A stretch of 10,199 bases of DNA from an uncultured Pseudomonadota bacterium (GCA_903902945.1 CAIUWU010000232.1:1-10199), one strand, 5' to 3'. Shown: positions 1 to 7,001, counted from the first letter of the stretch. Notes: generated by a model not told the origin, from the letters alone. A program made the numbers and translations.

Positions 1-119
1 ACAGCAAAACCGTCACCTTGTTGAAGCAGGACTGGCAGGTGCCGGAGCGCTATGGTGATGGCGATATTTCGATTACCCCGTTGCGTGCCGGTGAATGCCT
101 GCACTGGCAGTTGCAATAA
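1..119 (+). CDS. C-terminal end of an unidentified protein (partial)
   Basis: An open frame (codons starting at base 3) enters from the left edge and stops at TAA 117-119, leaving about 38 readable residues. They are polar and mixed, ending in the residues LRAGECLHWQLQ, with no membrane segment or motif that I recognise. The stop lies 14 bases before the ATG of the ArnT-like gene, and the Shine-Dalgarno sequence of that gene overlaps the stop codon. This suggests the fragment is the upstream member of the same operon. It could be a cell-envelope or glycan-related protein by context, but the sequence itself does not show this. The frame is supported mainly by its position and by the tight junction with the next gene. 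Confidence 0.6.
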   Translation, partial: SKTVTLLKQDWQVPERYGDGDISITPLRAGECLHWQLQ

Positions 120-122
120 GGA
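118..122 (+). promoter_or_regulatory. Shine-Dalgarno site that sets the ArnT-like start
   Basis: AAGGA lies 11 bases upstream of ATG 134 and overlaps the TAA of the preceding gene. The alternative ATG at 95 in the same frame lies inside the preceding gene and lacks such a site, so 134 is preferred. Confidence 0.6.
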
Positions 123-133
123 TCAAAAATTTT

Positions 134-1717
134 ATGGCGATACAGTTAAATCCGGCGTTGCGCTGGGGTTTTATCCCGCTCTGGCTGTTGCTGACCGCAA
201 CAGTGTTTTTCCGGGCGCCGATTCCAATCGATGAAACCCGATATCTGACCGTTGCTTGGGAGATGTGGCAGCGCGGTGATTTTCTGGTGCCCTATCTGAA
301 TGGACAGACTTACAGTCACAAGCCGCCTTTGCTGTTCTGGCTGTTTCAGCTGGGCTGGGCGGTGTTCGGCGTCAATGACTGGTGGCCGCGTCTGGTTGGA
401 CCGCTGGCGGCGCTGTTAAATCTGTGGCTGACTCAGCAGCTGGCGTTGAAGTTATGGCCACGGCAGGCGCGGATTGCTTATCTGGCGCCGTGGGTGCTGA
501 TTGCCACTTTGTTGTGGACCTTGTTTGCAAGCTCAACCATGTTCGACATTCTGCTGACTTGCTGGGTATTGCTGGCGATGCTGGGCTTGATCGAGGTGCA
601 GCAGGGTAGTGTGATCAAAGGCTGGCTGTTTGTGGCGCTGGCAATCGGCTGGGGGCTGCTGGCGAAAGGGCCGGTGATCTTTTTGCACATTTTACCGGTC
701 ACGTTACTGATGGCGGTTTGGGCGCGCTCGTCGGCTTTGCCGTTTTACCGACTAGGCCTCGGGCTGCTGCTGGCAGTTGCCCTGGGTGCCGCGCTGGCTT
801 TGCTTTGGGCTTTGCCGGCCGCGATGGCGGGAGGTGACGAATACGCCGGGGCGATTCTCTGGCATCAGACTGCCGACAGAACCGTTGGCACCAATATTCA
901 TAAACGCAGCTGGTTTTGGTATTTGCCGTTATTGCCAATGTTTCTGTTTCCGTGGTTATTCTGGGGACGGGTCTGGGGCGGTTTTCGAATGACGGGGTTT
1001 CTGGATGATTTGGGAAGTCGTTTTTGTCTGGTCTGGCTGTTGAGCACTGTGGTGGTGTTTTCGCTATTGCCCAGCAAGCAAGTGCATTATCTGATTCCAA
1101 TGTTGCCGGCATTTGCCTTGCTGGTGTCGAGAGCGGTTGCATTGGATCTACCGCTAAAGCGCTACGGCTCGGAAATGCTAGTGCCGTTGTTGCTGGTGTT
1201 GATCGGTGTATTTCTGATGTATTTACCGCAGACGCCAGGTTTGTCGGCGCTGGCCTGGGTGCAAACCATCGATCTGAGATGGGGGTTGGCGGTGCTGACC
1301 ATCGGGGTGCTGTTGGCTTTGAGTCTGTGGTATTGGCGGCGGCTGACCGTGATCAGTATTGCAACGGCGGTAGTGGGCGCGGTGTTTGTCGGCTTTGTGT
1401 TGTTTTTTCAATATAACCGTGACAGTTACGACTTAACCCCGTCGGCATTGCAGGTAAAAAGCTTTAATCAGCAAGCGATTGAGTATGCTTATGTCGGTAA
1501 CTATCAGGGGCAGTTGCAGTTTCTGGGCAAACTGACTGCGGCGGTGCCGGTGATTAATGCCGACCAGGTTGCCGACTGGGTCAGCGCTCATCCGCAAGGC
1601 TATCTGATCTCGCTGGAAAAACGCCGTCCCGAGGCGGCGTTTTTTAGTCAGGGCCATCGGGAGTACTGGCTGGTGTTCCGAAAAGCGAGTCAATTTGCTG
1701 ATCTAAACCCCTTGTAA
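134..1717 (+). CDS. ArnT-like membrane glycosyltransferase (GT-C fold, PMT/GT39-GT83 type)
   Basis: This 527-residue polytopic inner-membrane protein should transfer a sugar from a polyprenyl-phosphate donor to an acceptor on the periplasmic side. The best family analogue is ArnT, which adds 4-amino-arabinose to lipid A. The first helix (about 11-28) is followed by a periplasmic loop with the acidic pair D33-E34 in the DETRY motif, where GT-C enzymes keep their catalytic acidic residue. SHKPPLLFW (61-69) is also typical of ArnT/PMT proteins. Many hydrophobic helices follow, then a C-terminal soluble part from about 430. The length is close to ArnT (about 550). The start at 134 is chosen over ATG 95 because of the AAGGA site. 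No arnA, arnB or arnD is visible, so the real sugar and acceptor are unknown and no gene name is given. A terminator-like hairpin sits inside its 3' end. Confidence 0.85.
   Translation: MAIQLNPALRWGFIPLWLLLTATVFFRAPIPIDETRYLTVAWEMWQRGDFLVPYLNGQTYSHKPPLLFWLFQLGWAVFGVNDWWPRLVGPLAALLNLWLTQQLALKLWPRQARIAYLAPWVLIATLLWTLFASSTMFDILLTCWVLLAMLGLIEVQQGSVIKGWLFVALAIGWGLLAKGPVIFLHILPVTLLMAVWARSSALPFYRLGLGLLLAVALGAALALLWALPAAMAGGDEYAGAILWHQTADRTVGTNIHKRSWFWYLPLLPMFLFPWLFWGRVWGGFRMTGFLDDLGSRFCLVWLLSTVVVFSLLPSKQVHYLIPMLPAFALLVSRAVALDLPLKRYGSEMLVPLLLVLIGVFLMYLPQTPGLSALAWVQTIDLRWGLAVLTIGVLLALSLWYWRRLTVISIATAVVGAVFVGFVLFFQYNRDSYDLTPSALQVKSFNQQAIEYAYVGNYQGQLQFLGKLTAAVPVINADQVADWVSAHPQGYLISLEKRRPEAAFFSQGHREYWLVFRKASQFADLNPL
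1617..1645 (+). terminator. Terminator-like hairpin inside the ArnT-like coding region
   Basis: Bases 1617-1628 pair with 1633-1644. Ten outer pairs are perfect (AAAAACGCCG with CGGCGTTTTT), followed by one T-G and one C-G pair around a CCGA loop. The right arm runs into a T tract (1640-1645), which is the form of a rho-independent terminator. Because the left arm begins with an A tract, the same structure also reads as a terminator on the minus strand. It lies about 70 bases before the stop codon and encodes residues around KRRPEAAFF. Whether it terminates during active translation cannot be seen from sequence. Confidence 0.55.
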
Positions 1718-1729
1718 TGTTAAGTCAAA

Positions 1730-1754
1730 AAGTAGTTATCGCTTTTAACTATTT
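1730..1754 (+). repeat. Short A/T-rich inverted repeat between the ArnT-like and GT2 genes
   Basis: Bases 1730-1738 can pair with 1746-1754 (core TAGTTA/TAACTA plus one G-T and two A-T pairs) around a 7-base loop. It fills much of the 73-base gap. It lacks a G+C-rich stem and a clean T tract, so it is a poor terminator; it may be an mRNA structure or have no function. Confidence 0.3.
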
Positions 1755-1790
1755 GATAGAATTGCCAACTTCTAAAAAATTAGCCGATTT

Positions 1791-2516
1791 ATGAAAATTT
1801 CCGTAGTAGTTCCGGTTCATAATGAAACCGATAATGTTGCCAGCTTGATTGCCGAAATTGATCGGGCGCTCAGTGCTCAGGAAGCCTATGAAATGATTTT
1901 TGTCGACGATGGCAGCACTGACGATACGCTGGCCAAGTTGAAACAGGCGATGGCGGTTTATCCGCAATTGCGGGTTTTACAGCATGCTCGTAGCTGTGGG
2001 CAGAGTCGGGCGGTGCATTCCGGGGTATCGGCTGCACATTATCCCTGGATAGCCACGCTGGATGGTGATGGTCAGAACGATCCTGCCGATATTCCTGATC
2101 TGGTGGCTGCTTTTGAGGCGGCTAATGACCCGGCGTTATGGATGCTGGCCGGCTTTCGGCATCAGCGTAATGACACAGGCTGGCGCCGCTTTTCATCCAA
2201 GTTTGCTAATGGTATCCGTCAGGCGATTTTGCATGACGCCACACCCGATACCGGTTGTGGCTTAAAGCTGTTCCGCCGCGATAAATTTCTGGCTTTGCCC
2301 TATTTCGATCATATTCACCGTTTCCTGCCGGCGCTGGTGCAAATGGCCGGCGGCAAGGTGATTTCTGTCAAAGTCGGTCATCGGGCGCGCCATTTCGGTC
2401 AGTCCAAATATGGCACGCTCGACCGGCTGATGGTAGGCATAGTCGACATCTTGGGGGTGGTCTGGTTGAAAAAACGCCATAGCCTGCCGCAAATTTCTGA
2501 AATCAATCGCGATTAA
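1791..2516 (+). CDS. Family 2 glycosyltransferase, polyprenyl-phosphate sugar synthase-like (DPM1/ArnC type)
   Basis: This 241-residue GT-A fold protein should move a sugar from a nucleotide-sugar to a polyprenyl phosphate at the cytoplasmic face of the membrane. Visible marks are the N-terminal strand KISVVVPVHNE, the acidic pair D39-D40 in FVDDGSTDDT, the metal-binding DGDGQNDPADIP (D91, D93, D97), GCGLKLFRRD at 155-164, and HFGQSKYG at 201-208, all typical of the dolichol-phosphate mannosyltransferase group. It ends soon after a short hydrophobic stretch (about 213-225) and lacks the two C-terminal helices of ArnC and GtrB, so it resembles the short soluble DPM1 form. No clear Shine-Dalgarno precedes the ATG, but the family N-terminus fits it exactly. 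It lies between an ArnT-like transferase and a LAB_N protein, which suggests it makes the lipid-linked donor for that transferase. The sugar cannot be read from the sequence. Confidence 0.88.
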   Translation: MKISVVVPVHNETDNVASLIAEIDRALSAQEAYEMIFVDDGSTDDTLAKLKQAMAVYPQLRVLQHARSCGQSRAVHSGVSAAHYPWIATLDGDGQNDPADIPDLVAAFEAANDPALWMLAGFRHQRNDTGWRRFSSKFANGIRQAILHDATPDTGCGLKLFRRDKFLALPYFDHIHRFLPALVQMAGGKVISVKVGHRARHFGQSKYGTLDRLMVGIVDILGVVWLKKRHSLPQISEINRD

Positions 2517-2536
2517 TTGCTGGCCGCTTTAATACT

Positions 2537-2902
2537 ATGGATCAAGGTTTGGGATTTTTTTTAGGCCATTTGCTCGAAAAATGGCAGGCGTATTTTGCCG
2601 GCATGAGCTCTGGCGATCTAACCTGGCTGGGTATCGGCCTGATAGGGCAGACATTATTCATGATGCGTTTCATTGTGCAGTGGCTGCACAGCGAAAAGCA
2701 CAAGAAAAGCCTGATTCCGGTCAGCTTCTGGTATTTAAGTTTGTCTGGCGGCCTGATCGTGCTGGCGTATGGTATTCACCGCATCGATCCGGTGATTGTG
2801 CTGGGGCAGTTGCCCGGTACTTTTGTCTATGCCCGTAATCTGGTGCTGATTCGTCGTGAGCATCGTGACGCACTGGCGCAAATCATCGATGAAGACAATT
2901 AG
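2537..2902 (+). CDS. Small membrane protein with lipid A biosynthesis N-terminal (LAB_N) domain
   Basis: This 121-residue protein matches the LAB_N family, known as a stand-alone protein and as the N-terminal extension of some LpxB (lipid-A-disaccharide synthase) proteins. It carries the family pattern GQTLFMMRFIVQWLHSEK (37-54), SLIPVSFWYLSLSGG (58-72), then YGIHRIDPVIVLGQLPGTFVYARNL (split by family spacing at about 78-102). Three hydrophobic segments are seen at about 29-50, 62-80 and 84-105, and the tail is charged. It has no LpxB catalytic domain, so it is not the synthase. It starts 20 bases after the GT2 stop and is probably co-transcribed with it. My recollection is that LAB_N is grouped with MtN3/PQ-loop-like membrane families, which would fit a role in moving a lipid-linked sugar, but that is inference. 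The ATG lacks a strong ribosome site. Confidence 0.85.
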   Translation: MDQGLGFFLGHLLEKWQAYFAGMSSGDLTWLGIGLIGQTLFMMRFIVQWLHSEKHKKSLIPVSFWYLSLSGGLIVLAYGIHRIDPVIVLGQLPGTFVYARNLVLIRREHRDALAQIIDEDN

Positions 2903-2923
2903 TAATCAATCGGCACGGTGCCT

Positions 2924-2928
2924 GGGGG
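2924..2928 (+). promoter_or_regulatory. G-rich ribosome-binding stretch ahead of hemJ
   Basis: GGGGG lies 5 bases before ATG 2933. It supports that start over the in-frame GTG at 2918, which would put this stretch inside the coding region. Confidence 0.4.
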
Positions 2929-2932
2929 CAAT

Positions 2933-3358
2933 ATGTTGTGGTTAAAAGCCATGCATCTGATTTTTATGGTGACCTGGTTTGCAGGTCTATTCTATTTGCC
3001 GCGGCTGTTTGTCTATCATGCCATGAGCGATGATGCGATCAGCGATCAGCGTTTCAAAGTGATGGAGCGCAAGTTGTATTACGGTATTACTACCCCCGGT
3101 ATGGTTCTGACTTTCGTCTTCGGGCTCTGGATGCTGCAGGACTATGCCTGGGCCATGTATGCCAGTGCCGGCTGGTTGCACCTCAAGTTGGGGTTATTGC
3201 TGGTTTTGGTGATTTACCATCTTTACTGCGGCAAGTGTCTGCAAGACTTCAAACACAATCGCAATCAGCGGTCCCATGTTTATTACCGCTGGTTTAACGA
3301 AATTCCCGTACTGTTTTTGGTTGCTATCGTTTTTCTGGCGGTTCTTAAACCGTTTTAA
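2933..3358 (+). CDS. hemJ: Protoporphyrinogen IX oxidase HemJ
   Basis: This 141-residue four-helix inner-membrane protein belongs to the HemJ family (formerly UPF0093), which oxidises protoporphyrinogen IX to protoporphyrin IX in haem synthesis. It opens with MLWLKAMHLIFMVTWFAGLF; His8 matches the conserved histidine near the start of the family, and Lys85 in WLHLKLG matches the conserved lysine, both reported as important in the cyanobacterial enzyme. YLPRLFVYH (21-29), KLYYGITTPGM (47-57) and NEIPV (122-126) are further family marks. Helices lie at about 4-24, 53-70, 82-99 and 124-140. The start is ATG 2933 because the family begins this way and a G-rich site precedes it. It follows the LAB_N gene by 30 bases, so it may share the transcript although its role is unrelated. 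HemJ replaces HemG or HemY in many bacteria. Confidence 0.93.
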   Translation: MLWLKAMHLIFMVTWFAGLFYLPRLFVYHAMSDDAISDQRFKVMERKLYYGITTPGMVLTFVFGLWMLQDYAWAMYASAGWLHLKLGLLLVLVIYHLYCGKCLQDFKHNRNQRSHVYYRWFNEIPVLFLVAIVFLAVLKPF

Positions 3359-3377
3359 GGCGGGCAGTCCGTTAAGC

Positions 3378-3407
3378 TGGACGCTTAGTAGGGGTTTTTG
3401 CTACAAT
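3378..3407 (+). promoter_or_regulatory. Candidate sigma-70 promoter for gap-pyk
   Basis: A -10-like TACAAT (3402-3407) is preceded, after an 18-base spacer, by TGGACG (3378-3383), which matches four of six bases of the -35 consensus. Transcription would begin near 3414, giving an mRNA leader of about 62 bases before ATG 3476. This is a visual match only; a gene as highly expressed as gap needs its own promoter and this is the best candidate in the 117-base gap. Confidence 0.4.
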
Positions 3408-3475
3408 CGCCGCTATTTTTGTGCCTTGGCACTATTTTGATACTACTCTTTCACACTCATCCCGGAGAAAACTCA

Positions 3476-4489
3476 ATGGCAATTAAAGTTGCAATCAATG
3501 GTTACGGACGTATCGGGCGCAATGTACTGCGCGCTTTGTATGAATCAGGTCGCACCAATGAAATTCAAGTAGTTGCAATCAATGACTTGGGTGATTCAAA
3601 AACCAATGCACACTTGACCAAATACGACACTGTTCATGGCAAATTTCCGTTTGATGTGTCTGTTGATGGCGATTACATCATCGTTAACGGTGACAAAATC
3701 CGCGTACTGGCCGAAAGAGATCCAGCTAAATTGCCTTGGGCTGAGTTAGGTATCGACGTTGTCCATGAGTGCACCGGTTTCTTTACCAGCAAAGCCAAAG
3801 CTTCTGCTCACATCGCTGCCGGCGCCAAAAAAGTTATCATTTCTGCGCCAGGCGGCAATGATGTGGACGCTACCATCGTTTACGGTGTTAACCACGAAAC
3901 CTTGAAAGCATCTGATACCGTTATTTCCAACGCATCTTGCACCACCAACTGTCTGGCGCCGCTGGTTAAACCTCTGATCGACACCATCGGTGTAGACCAC
4001 GGTTTGATGACCACCATTCACTCATACACCAACGATCAAGTTTTGACCGACGTTTATCACAGTGATCTGCACCGTGCCCGTTCAGCGACTCAGTCTATGA
4101 TTCCAACCAAAACCGGTGCTGCTGCTGCGGTAGGTTTGGTACTGCCAGACATGAAAGGCAAACTGGACGGTTTTGCGATGCGCGTACCAACCATCAACGT
4201 GTCTATTGTTGATTTGTGCTTCCAGGCTTCACGCGAAACCAGCAAAGAAGAAATTGATGGCATTTTGCGCGCTGCTGCGGCAGGTCCATTGAAAGGCATT
4301 CTGGCGATCAATGATGAACCTTTGGTGTCTTCAGACTTCAACCACAACCCGCACTCTTCGATCTATGAAGCGTCTTTGACTAAAGTCACTGGCGGCAATT
4401 TTGTAAAAATCCTGTCTTGGTATGACAACGAATGGGGTTTCTCAAACCGTATGCTGGACACCACTGTTGCTTTACATAACGCTAAATAA
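3476..4489 (+). CDS. gap: Glyceraldehyde-3-phosphate dehydrogenase, type I
   Basis: This 337-residue cytosolic enzyme interconverts glyceraldehyde 3-phosphate and 1,3-bisphosphoglycerate with NAD(P) and phosphate. The N-terminal Rossmann motif is VAINGYGRIGRN (5-16). The catalytic Cys155 lies in SNASCTTNCLAP and the paired His182 in IHSYTNDQ. The C-terminal SWYDNEWGFSNRM (314-326) is also typical. The residues after strand 2 read INDL (35-38), with the acidic Asp37 usual for NAD use. The length is normal. The reading frame extends upstream to 3398, but ATG 3476 is preceded by GGAGA (3464-3468) at normal spacing and gives the exact family N-terminus, so it is the start. The pyk Shine-Dalgarno overlaps the gap stop codon, so the two are translated from one mRNA. 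The gene uses a narrower codon set than its neighbours, consistent with high expression. Confidence 0.98.
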   Translation: MAIKVAINGYGRIGRNVLRALYESGRTNEIQVVAINDLGDSKTNAHLTKYDTVHGKFPFDVSVDGDYIIVNGDKIRVLAERDPAKLPWAELGIDVVHECTGFFTSKAKASAHIAAGAKKVIISAPGGNDVDATIVYGVNHETLKASDTVISNASCTTNCLAPLVKPLIDTIGVDHGLMTTIHSYTNDQVLTDVYHSDLHRARSATQSMIPTKTGAAAAVGLVLPDMKGKLDGFAMRVPTINVSIVDLCFQASRETSKEEIDGILRAAAAGPLKGILAINDEPLVSSDFNHNPHSSIYEASLTKVTGGNFVKILSWYDNEWGFSNRMLDTTVALHNAK

Positions 4490-4497
4490 GGATTTAC

Positions 4498-5943
4498 ATG
4501 CAGTTACGAAGAACAAAAATCCTGGCTACGCTGGGACCTGCTACCGATAAACCTGGTGTACTTGAAGATTTGTTCGAAGCAGGTATTGATGTCGTCCGTT
4601 TAAATTTCTCACACGGTTCTGCGCAGGATCATATCGATCGCGCTAACCGCGTCAGAGACTTAAGCAAAAAAACCGGTCGCCGGGTTGGTATTCTGGCCGA
4701 CCTGCAAGGTCCCAAAATCCGTATCGAACGGTTTAAAGACAACAAAGTCTGGCTGGAAGAAGGTCAGGATTTTGCGCTGGATATCAATCTCGGCAAACTC
4801 GATGGTGACAATACCCAGGTCGGTATCAGCTATGAGCCTTTAGCTCGTGAAGTCAAACCAGGCACCCGTCTGCTGCTGGATGACGGTCGCGTGGTGCTGG
4901 ATGTGGTCAACGTCGAAAATAACACCCGGGTCAATACCAAGGTAGTGGTCGGCGGTGATCTGTCCAACAACAAAGGTATCAATCTGCTGGGTGGCGGTTT
5001 ATCTGCGGCTGCTTTGACCGCCAAGGACAAAGAAGACATTAAAACCATCGCCGTGATTCAGGCGGATTACGTGGCCATTTCTTTCCCGCGTACTGCCGAT
5101 GACATGCACGAAGCCCGTGCCTTGTTGCAGGCGGCCGGTTCTTATGCCGGTTTGGTTGCTAAAGTCGAGCGTGCGGAAGCGATGGAAGTCATCGACGAAA
5201 TCATTCTGGCTTCTGATGCCATCATGGTGGCGCGTGGTGATTTGGGTGTGGAAATTGGCGATGCCAATCTGCCGGCTGCCCAGAAGCATCTGATTCAGCG
5301 CTCACGCGAACTGAATCGTGCGGTAATCACCGCGACTCAGATGATGGAATCGATGATCGAAAATCCGATTCCAACCCGTGCAGAAGTATTTGACGTGGCC
5401 AACGCCATCGTTGATGGCACTGATGCCATCATGTTGTCGGCCGAAACTGCGTCTGGCAAGCATCCGGTTAAAACCGTGCAGGCCATGGTGCGGATTTGTC
5501 TGGAAACAGAAAAACAACGCAGCGTAAAAACTTCGCAGCACCGGATGACCGACCGTTTTGATCAGATCGACGAAGCAATTGCGATGTCTGCCATGTATCT
5601 GGCTAACCACGCTAAAGTCAGTGGTATTGCTTCTTTGACTGAATCGGGTTCCACACCTTTATGGATGTCGCGGATCAGTTCAGGTATTCCCATTTTTGCC
5701 TTTAGCAGTCATGAGAAAACCCTGGGTCGTGTCACCCTGTATCGTGGTGTATTTCCGATCTATTTCAGTCATGAAAACATGGCCAGCGCCGAAGTGAACC
5801 GTTTCGTAGTCGATAAACTGTGTTCACGGATCGTGGTCGAGCAAGGTGATTCTTTCATTATCACCAAAGGTGATCGCACTGGCAGCAGCGGCGGCACCAA
5901 CTCGCTGAAAGTAGTGACTGTCGGTGACAAACCGGTAGTTTAA
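4498..5943 (+). CDS. pyk: Pyruvate kinase, PykA-like
   Basis: This 481-residue cytosolic enzyme makes pyruvate and ATP from phosphoenolpyruvate and ADP; the length equals that of E. coli PykA (480). Key parts are RRTKILATLGPAT (4-16), VRLNFSHG with Arg34, Asn36 and Ser38, DLQGPKIRI (68-76, start of the B-domain region), catalytic Lys222 in GLVAKVERAEAM, the metal ligands Glu224 and Asp248 (MVARGDLGVEI), and the active-site Thr278 in ITATQMMESMI. The C-terminal regulatory domain runs from about 350 and is complete. AAGGA (4488-4492) spans the gap stop and lies six bases before the ATG, so gap and pyk form a tight operon that ends at the hairpin at 5950. In a RuMP-pathway methanotroph the enzyme feeds pyruvate into biosynthesis; that setting is inferred. 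Confidence 0.98.
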   Translation: MQLRRTKILATLGPATDKPGVLEDLFEAGIDVVRLNFSHGSAQDHIDRANRVRDLSKKTGRRVGILADLQGPKIRIERFKDNKVWLEEGQDFALDINLGKLDGDNTQVGISYEPLAREVKPGTRLLLDDGRVVLDVVNVENNTRVNTKVVVGGDLSNNKGINLLGGGLSAAALTAKDKEDIKTIAVIQADYVAISFPRTADDMHEARALLQAAGSYAGLVAKVERAEAMEVIDEIILASDAIMVARGDLGVEIGDANLPAAQKHLIQRSRELNRAVITATQMMESMIENPIPTRAEVFDVANAIVDGTDAIMLSAETASGKHPVKTVQAMVRICLETEKQRSVKTSQHRMTDRFDQIDEAIAMSAMYLANHAKVSGIASLTESGSTPLWMSRISSGIPIFAFSSHEKTLGRVTLYRGVFPIYFSHENMASAEVNRFVVDKLCSRIVVEQGDSFIITKGDRTGSSGGTNSLKVVTVGDKPVV

Positions 5944-5949
5944 AGTCTT

Positions 5950-5990
5950 CAGGTTGCATTGCCGCCATCAGCGGCAATGCAACCTGTTTT
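5950..5990 (+). terminator. Strong rho-independent terminator after pyk
   Basis: Bases 5950-5965 and 5971-5986 form a perfect 16-pair stem with a five-base CATCA loop, followed by TTTT and a further T-rich stretch. It begins seven bases after the pyk stop. hprA ends on the opposite strand at 6001. Read on the minus strand the stem is followed only by a short T-containing stretch, so it may also serve hprA but less convincingly. Confidence 0.88.
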
Positions 5991-6000
5991 GCTTTCCTGA

Positions 6001-6972
6001 TTAAACCACCCGGTCCGGTAGTGGTTTCCCGCTGAAAAAAGCCTCCAGATTAGCCAAGACCTTATCACCCATGGCGGTACGGGTTTTGATGGTTGCACTG
6101 CCTAGATGCGGTAGCAGGCTGACATTCTCCAGATCCAGGAATCCCGGATCGATATTCGGCTCTCCTTCATAAACATCCAGTCCGGCGCCGGTAATTTGCT
6201 GATTGCGCAAGGCATGGATCAGTGCCTGGCTGTCCACCACATCACCGCGTGCGGTATTGATTAAATGGGCGCTGGTTTTCATCAGGCTTAAGCGTTCGGC
6301 ATTGATCAAATGGCGTGTTGCCTGTCCGCCAGGGCAATGCAAAGACACGAAGTCGCTACGGCTCAACACGTCTTCGATACTGCTGCAGGCTTCGGCCTGT
6401 AAATCAGCTACTACTGCCGGATCGGCCGGTGTCGGTTTAAAGTACAGGATCTTCATGCCAAAACCATGATGGGCTTTTCGTGCCATGGCCTGAGCGATAC
6501 GGCCAAAGCCGATCAAGCCCAGTGTGGTGCCGGTGACATCGCTGCTCATCATATGAGTAGGGCACCAGCCTTGCCACTGACCGGCCCGCACCAGTCTGTC
6601 GCCCTCGGCGCCGCGTCTGGCTGACATCAGTAACAAAGTCATGGCAATGTCGGCGGTACTTTCGGTCAAGACGCCGGGAGTATTGGTGACAATCAGCTTG
6701 TTAGCCTGGGCGGCTTTAATATCAATATGATTAAAACCCACGCCGAAGTTACCCAGAATCTGACAACGTTTATTGGCAACGTTTAAGACATCAGCGGGCA
6801 GGCTGTCACAAACGCTAGGACAGACCGCATCATAGTTTTGCAGCGCTAATCTGAACTGGTCGGCGCTCAAGGGTTGGTCGTCGTGATTGAGAGTCACATC
6901 GTATAACTGTTGCAACTTGGCTTCGACGCTGGCAGGCCAGCGGCGGCTGATTAAGACTTTGGGTTTATTCAT
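6001..6972 (-). CDS. hprA: Hydroxypyruvate reductase / D-glycerate dehydrogenase
   Basis: This 323-residue D-2-hydroxyacid dehydrogenase should reduce hydroxypyruvate (or glyoxylate) to D-glycerate (or glycolate), a serine-cycle step. The nucleotide-binding motif is GLIGFGRIA (152-160). The catalytic triad is Arg242 in NTARGDVVD, Glu271 in DVYEGEPNID, and His289 in LLPHLGSAT. GNFGVGFNHID (74-84) and NTPGVLTESTAD (97-108) are further family marks. The residues after the second Rossmann strand read LYFKPTPA (176-183), so an NAD-binding acidic residue is missing, which hints at NADPH use. ATG 6972 is chosen; a TTG at 6978 in frame would add two residues, and neither has a strong ribosome site. 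It converges with pyk and diverges from the OFA transporter. The nearby sgaA makes its substrate, so the assignment to hydroxypyruvate is better than to other 2-ketoacids. Confidence 0.9.
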   Translation of the reverse strand: MNKPKVLISRRWPASVEAKLQQLYDVTLNHDDQPLSADQFRLALQNYDAVCPSVCDSLPADVLNVANKRCQILGNFGVGFNHIDIKAAQANKLIVTNTPGVLTESTADIAMTLLLMSARRGAEGDRLVRAGQWQGWCPTHMMSSDVTGTTLGLIGFGRIAQAMARKAHHGFGMKILYFKPTPADPAVVADLQAEACSSIEDVLSRSDFVSLHCPGGQATRHLINAERLSLMKTSAHLINTARGDVVDSQALIHALRNQQITGAGLDVYEGEPNIDPGFLDLENVSLLPHLGSATIKTRTAMGDKVLANLEAFFSGKPLPDRVV

Positions 6973-7001
6973 GCTCAAGGCTCAGAAAATCAAAAGCCGA
7001 C

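Noticed and set aside
95..133. Longer start for the ArnT-like protein at ATG 95
   Set aside because: It overlaps the preceding gene by 25 bases and lacks a Shine-Dalgarno; ATG 134 has AAGGA and gives a normal N-terminal helix.
699..1142. 147-residue open frame on the minus strand
   Set aside because: It is antisense to the well-supported ArnT-like gene, has a proline/arginine/threonine-rich low-quality composition, and matches no family I know.
3366..3390. Hairpin candidates after hemJ (GTCC/GGAC and TAAGC/GCTTA)
   Set aside because: Stems are only four to five pairs and the later T run is separated by G-rich bases; not convincing as a terminator.
3398..3475. N-terminal extension of gap with a hydrophobic leader-like stretch
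   Set aside because: It would overlap the candidate promoter and leader; GGAGA before ATG 3476 and the exact GAPDH N-terminus decide for the shorter form, so no secreted GAPDH is claimed.
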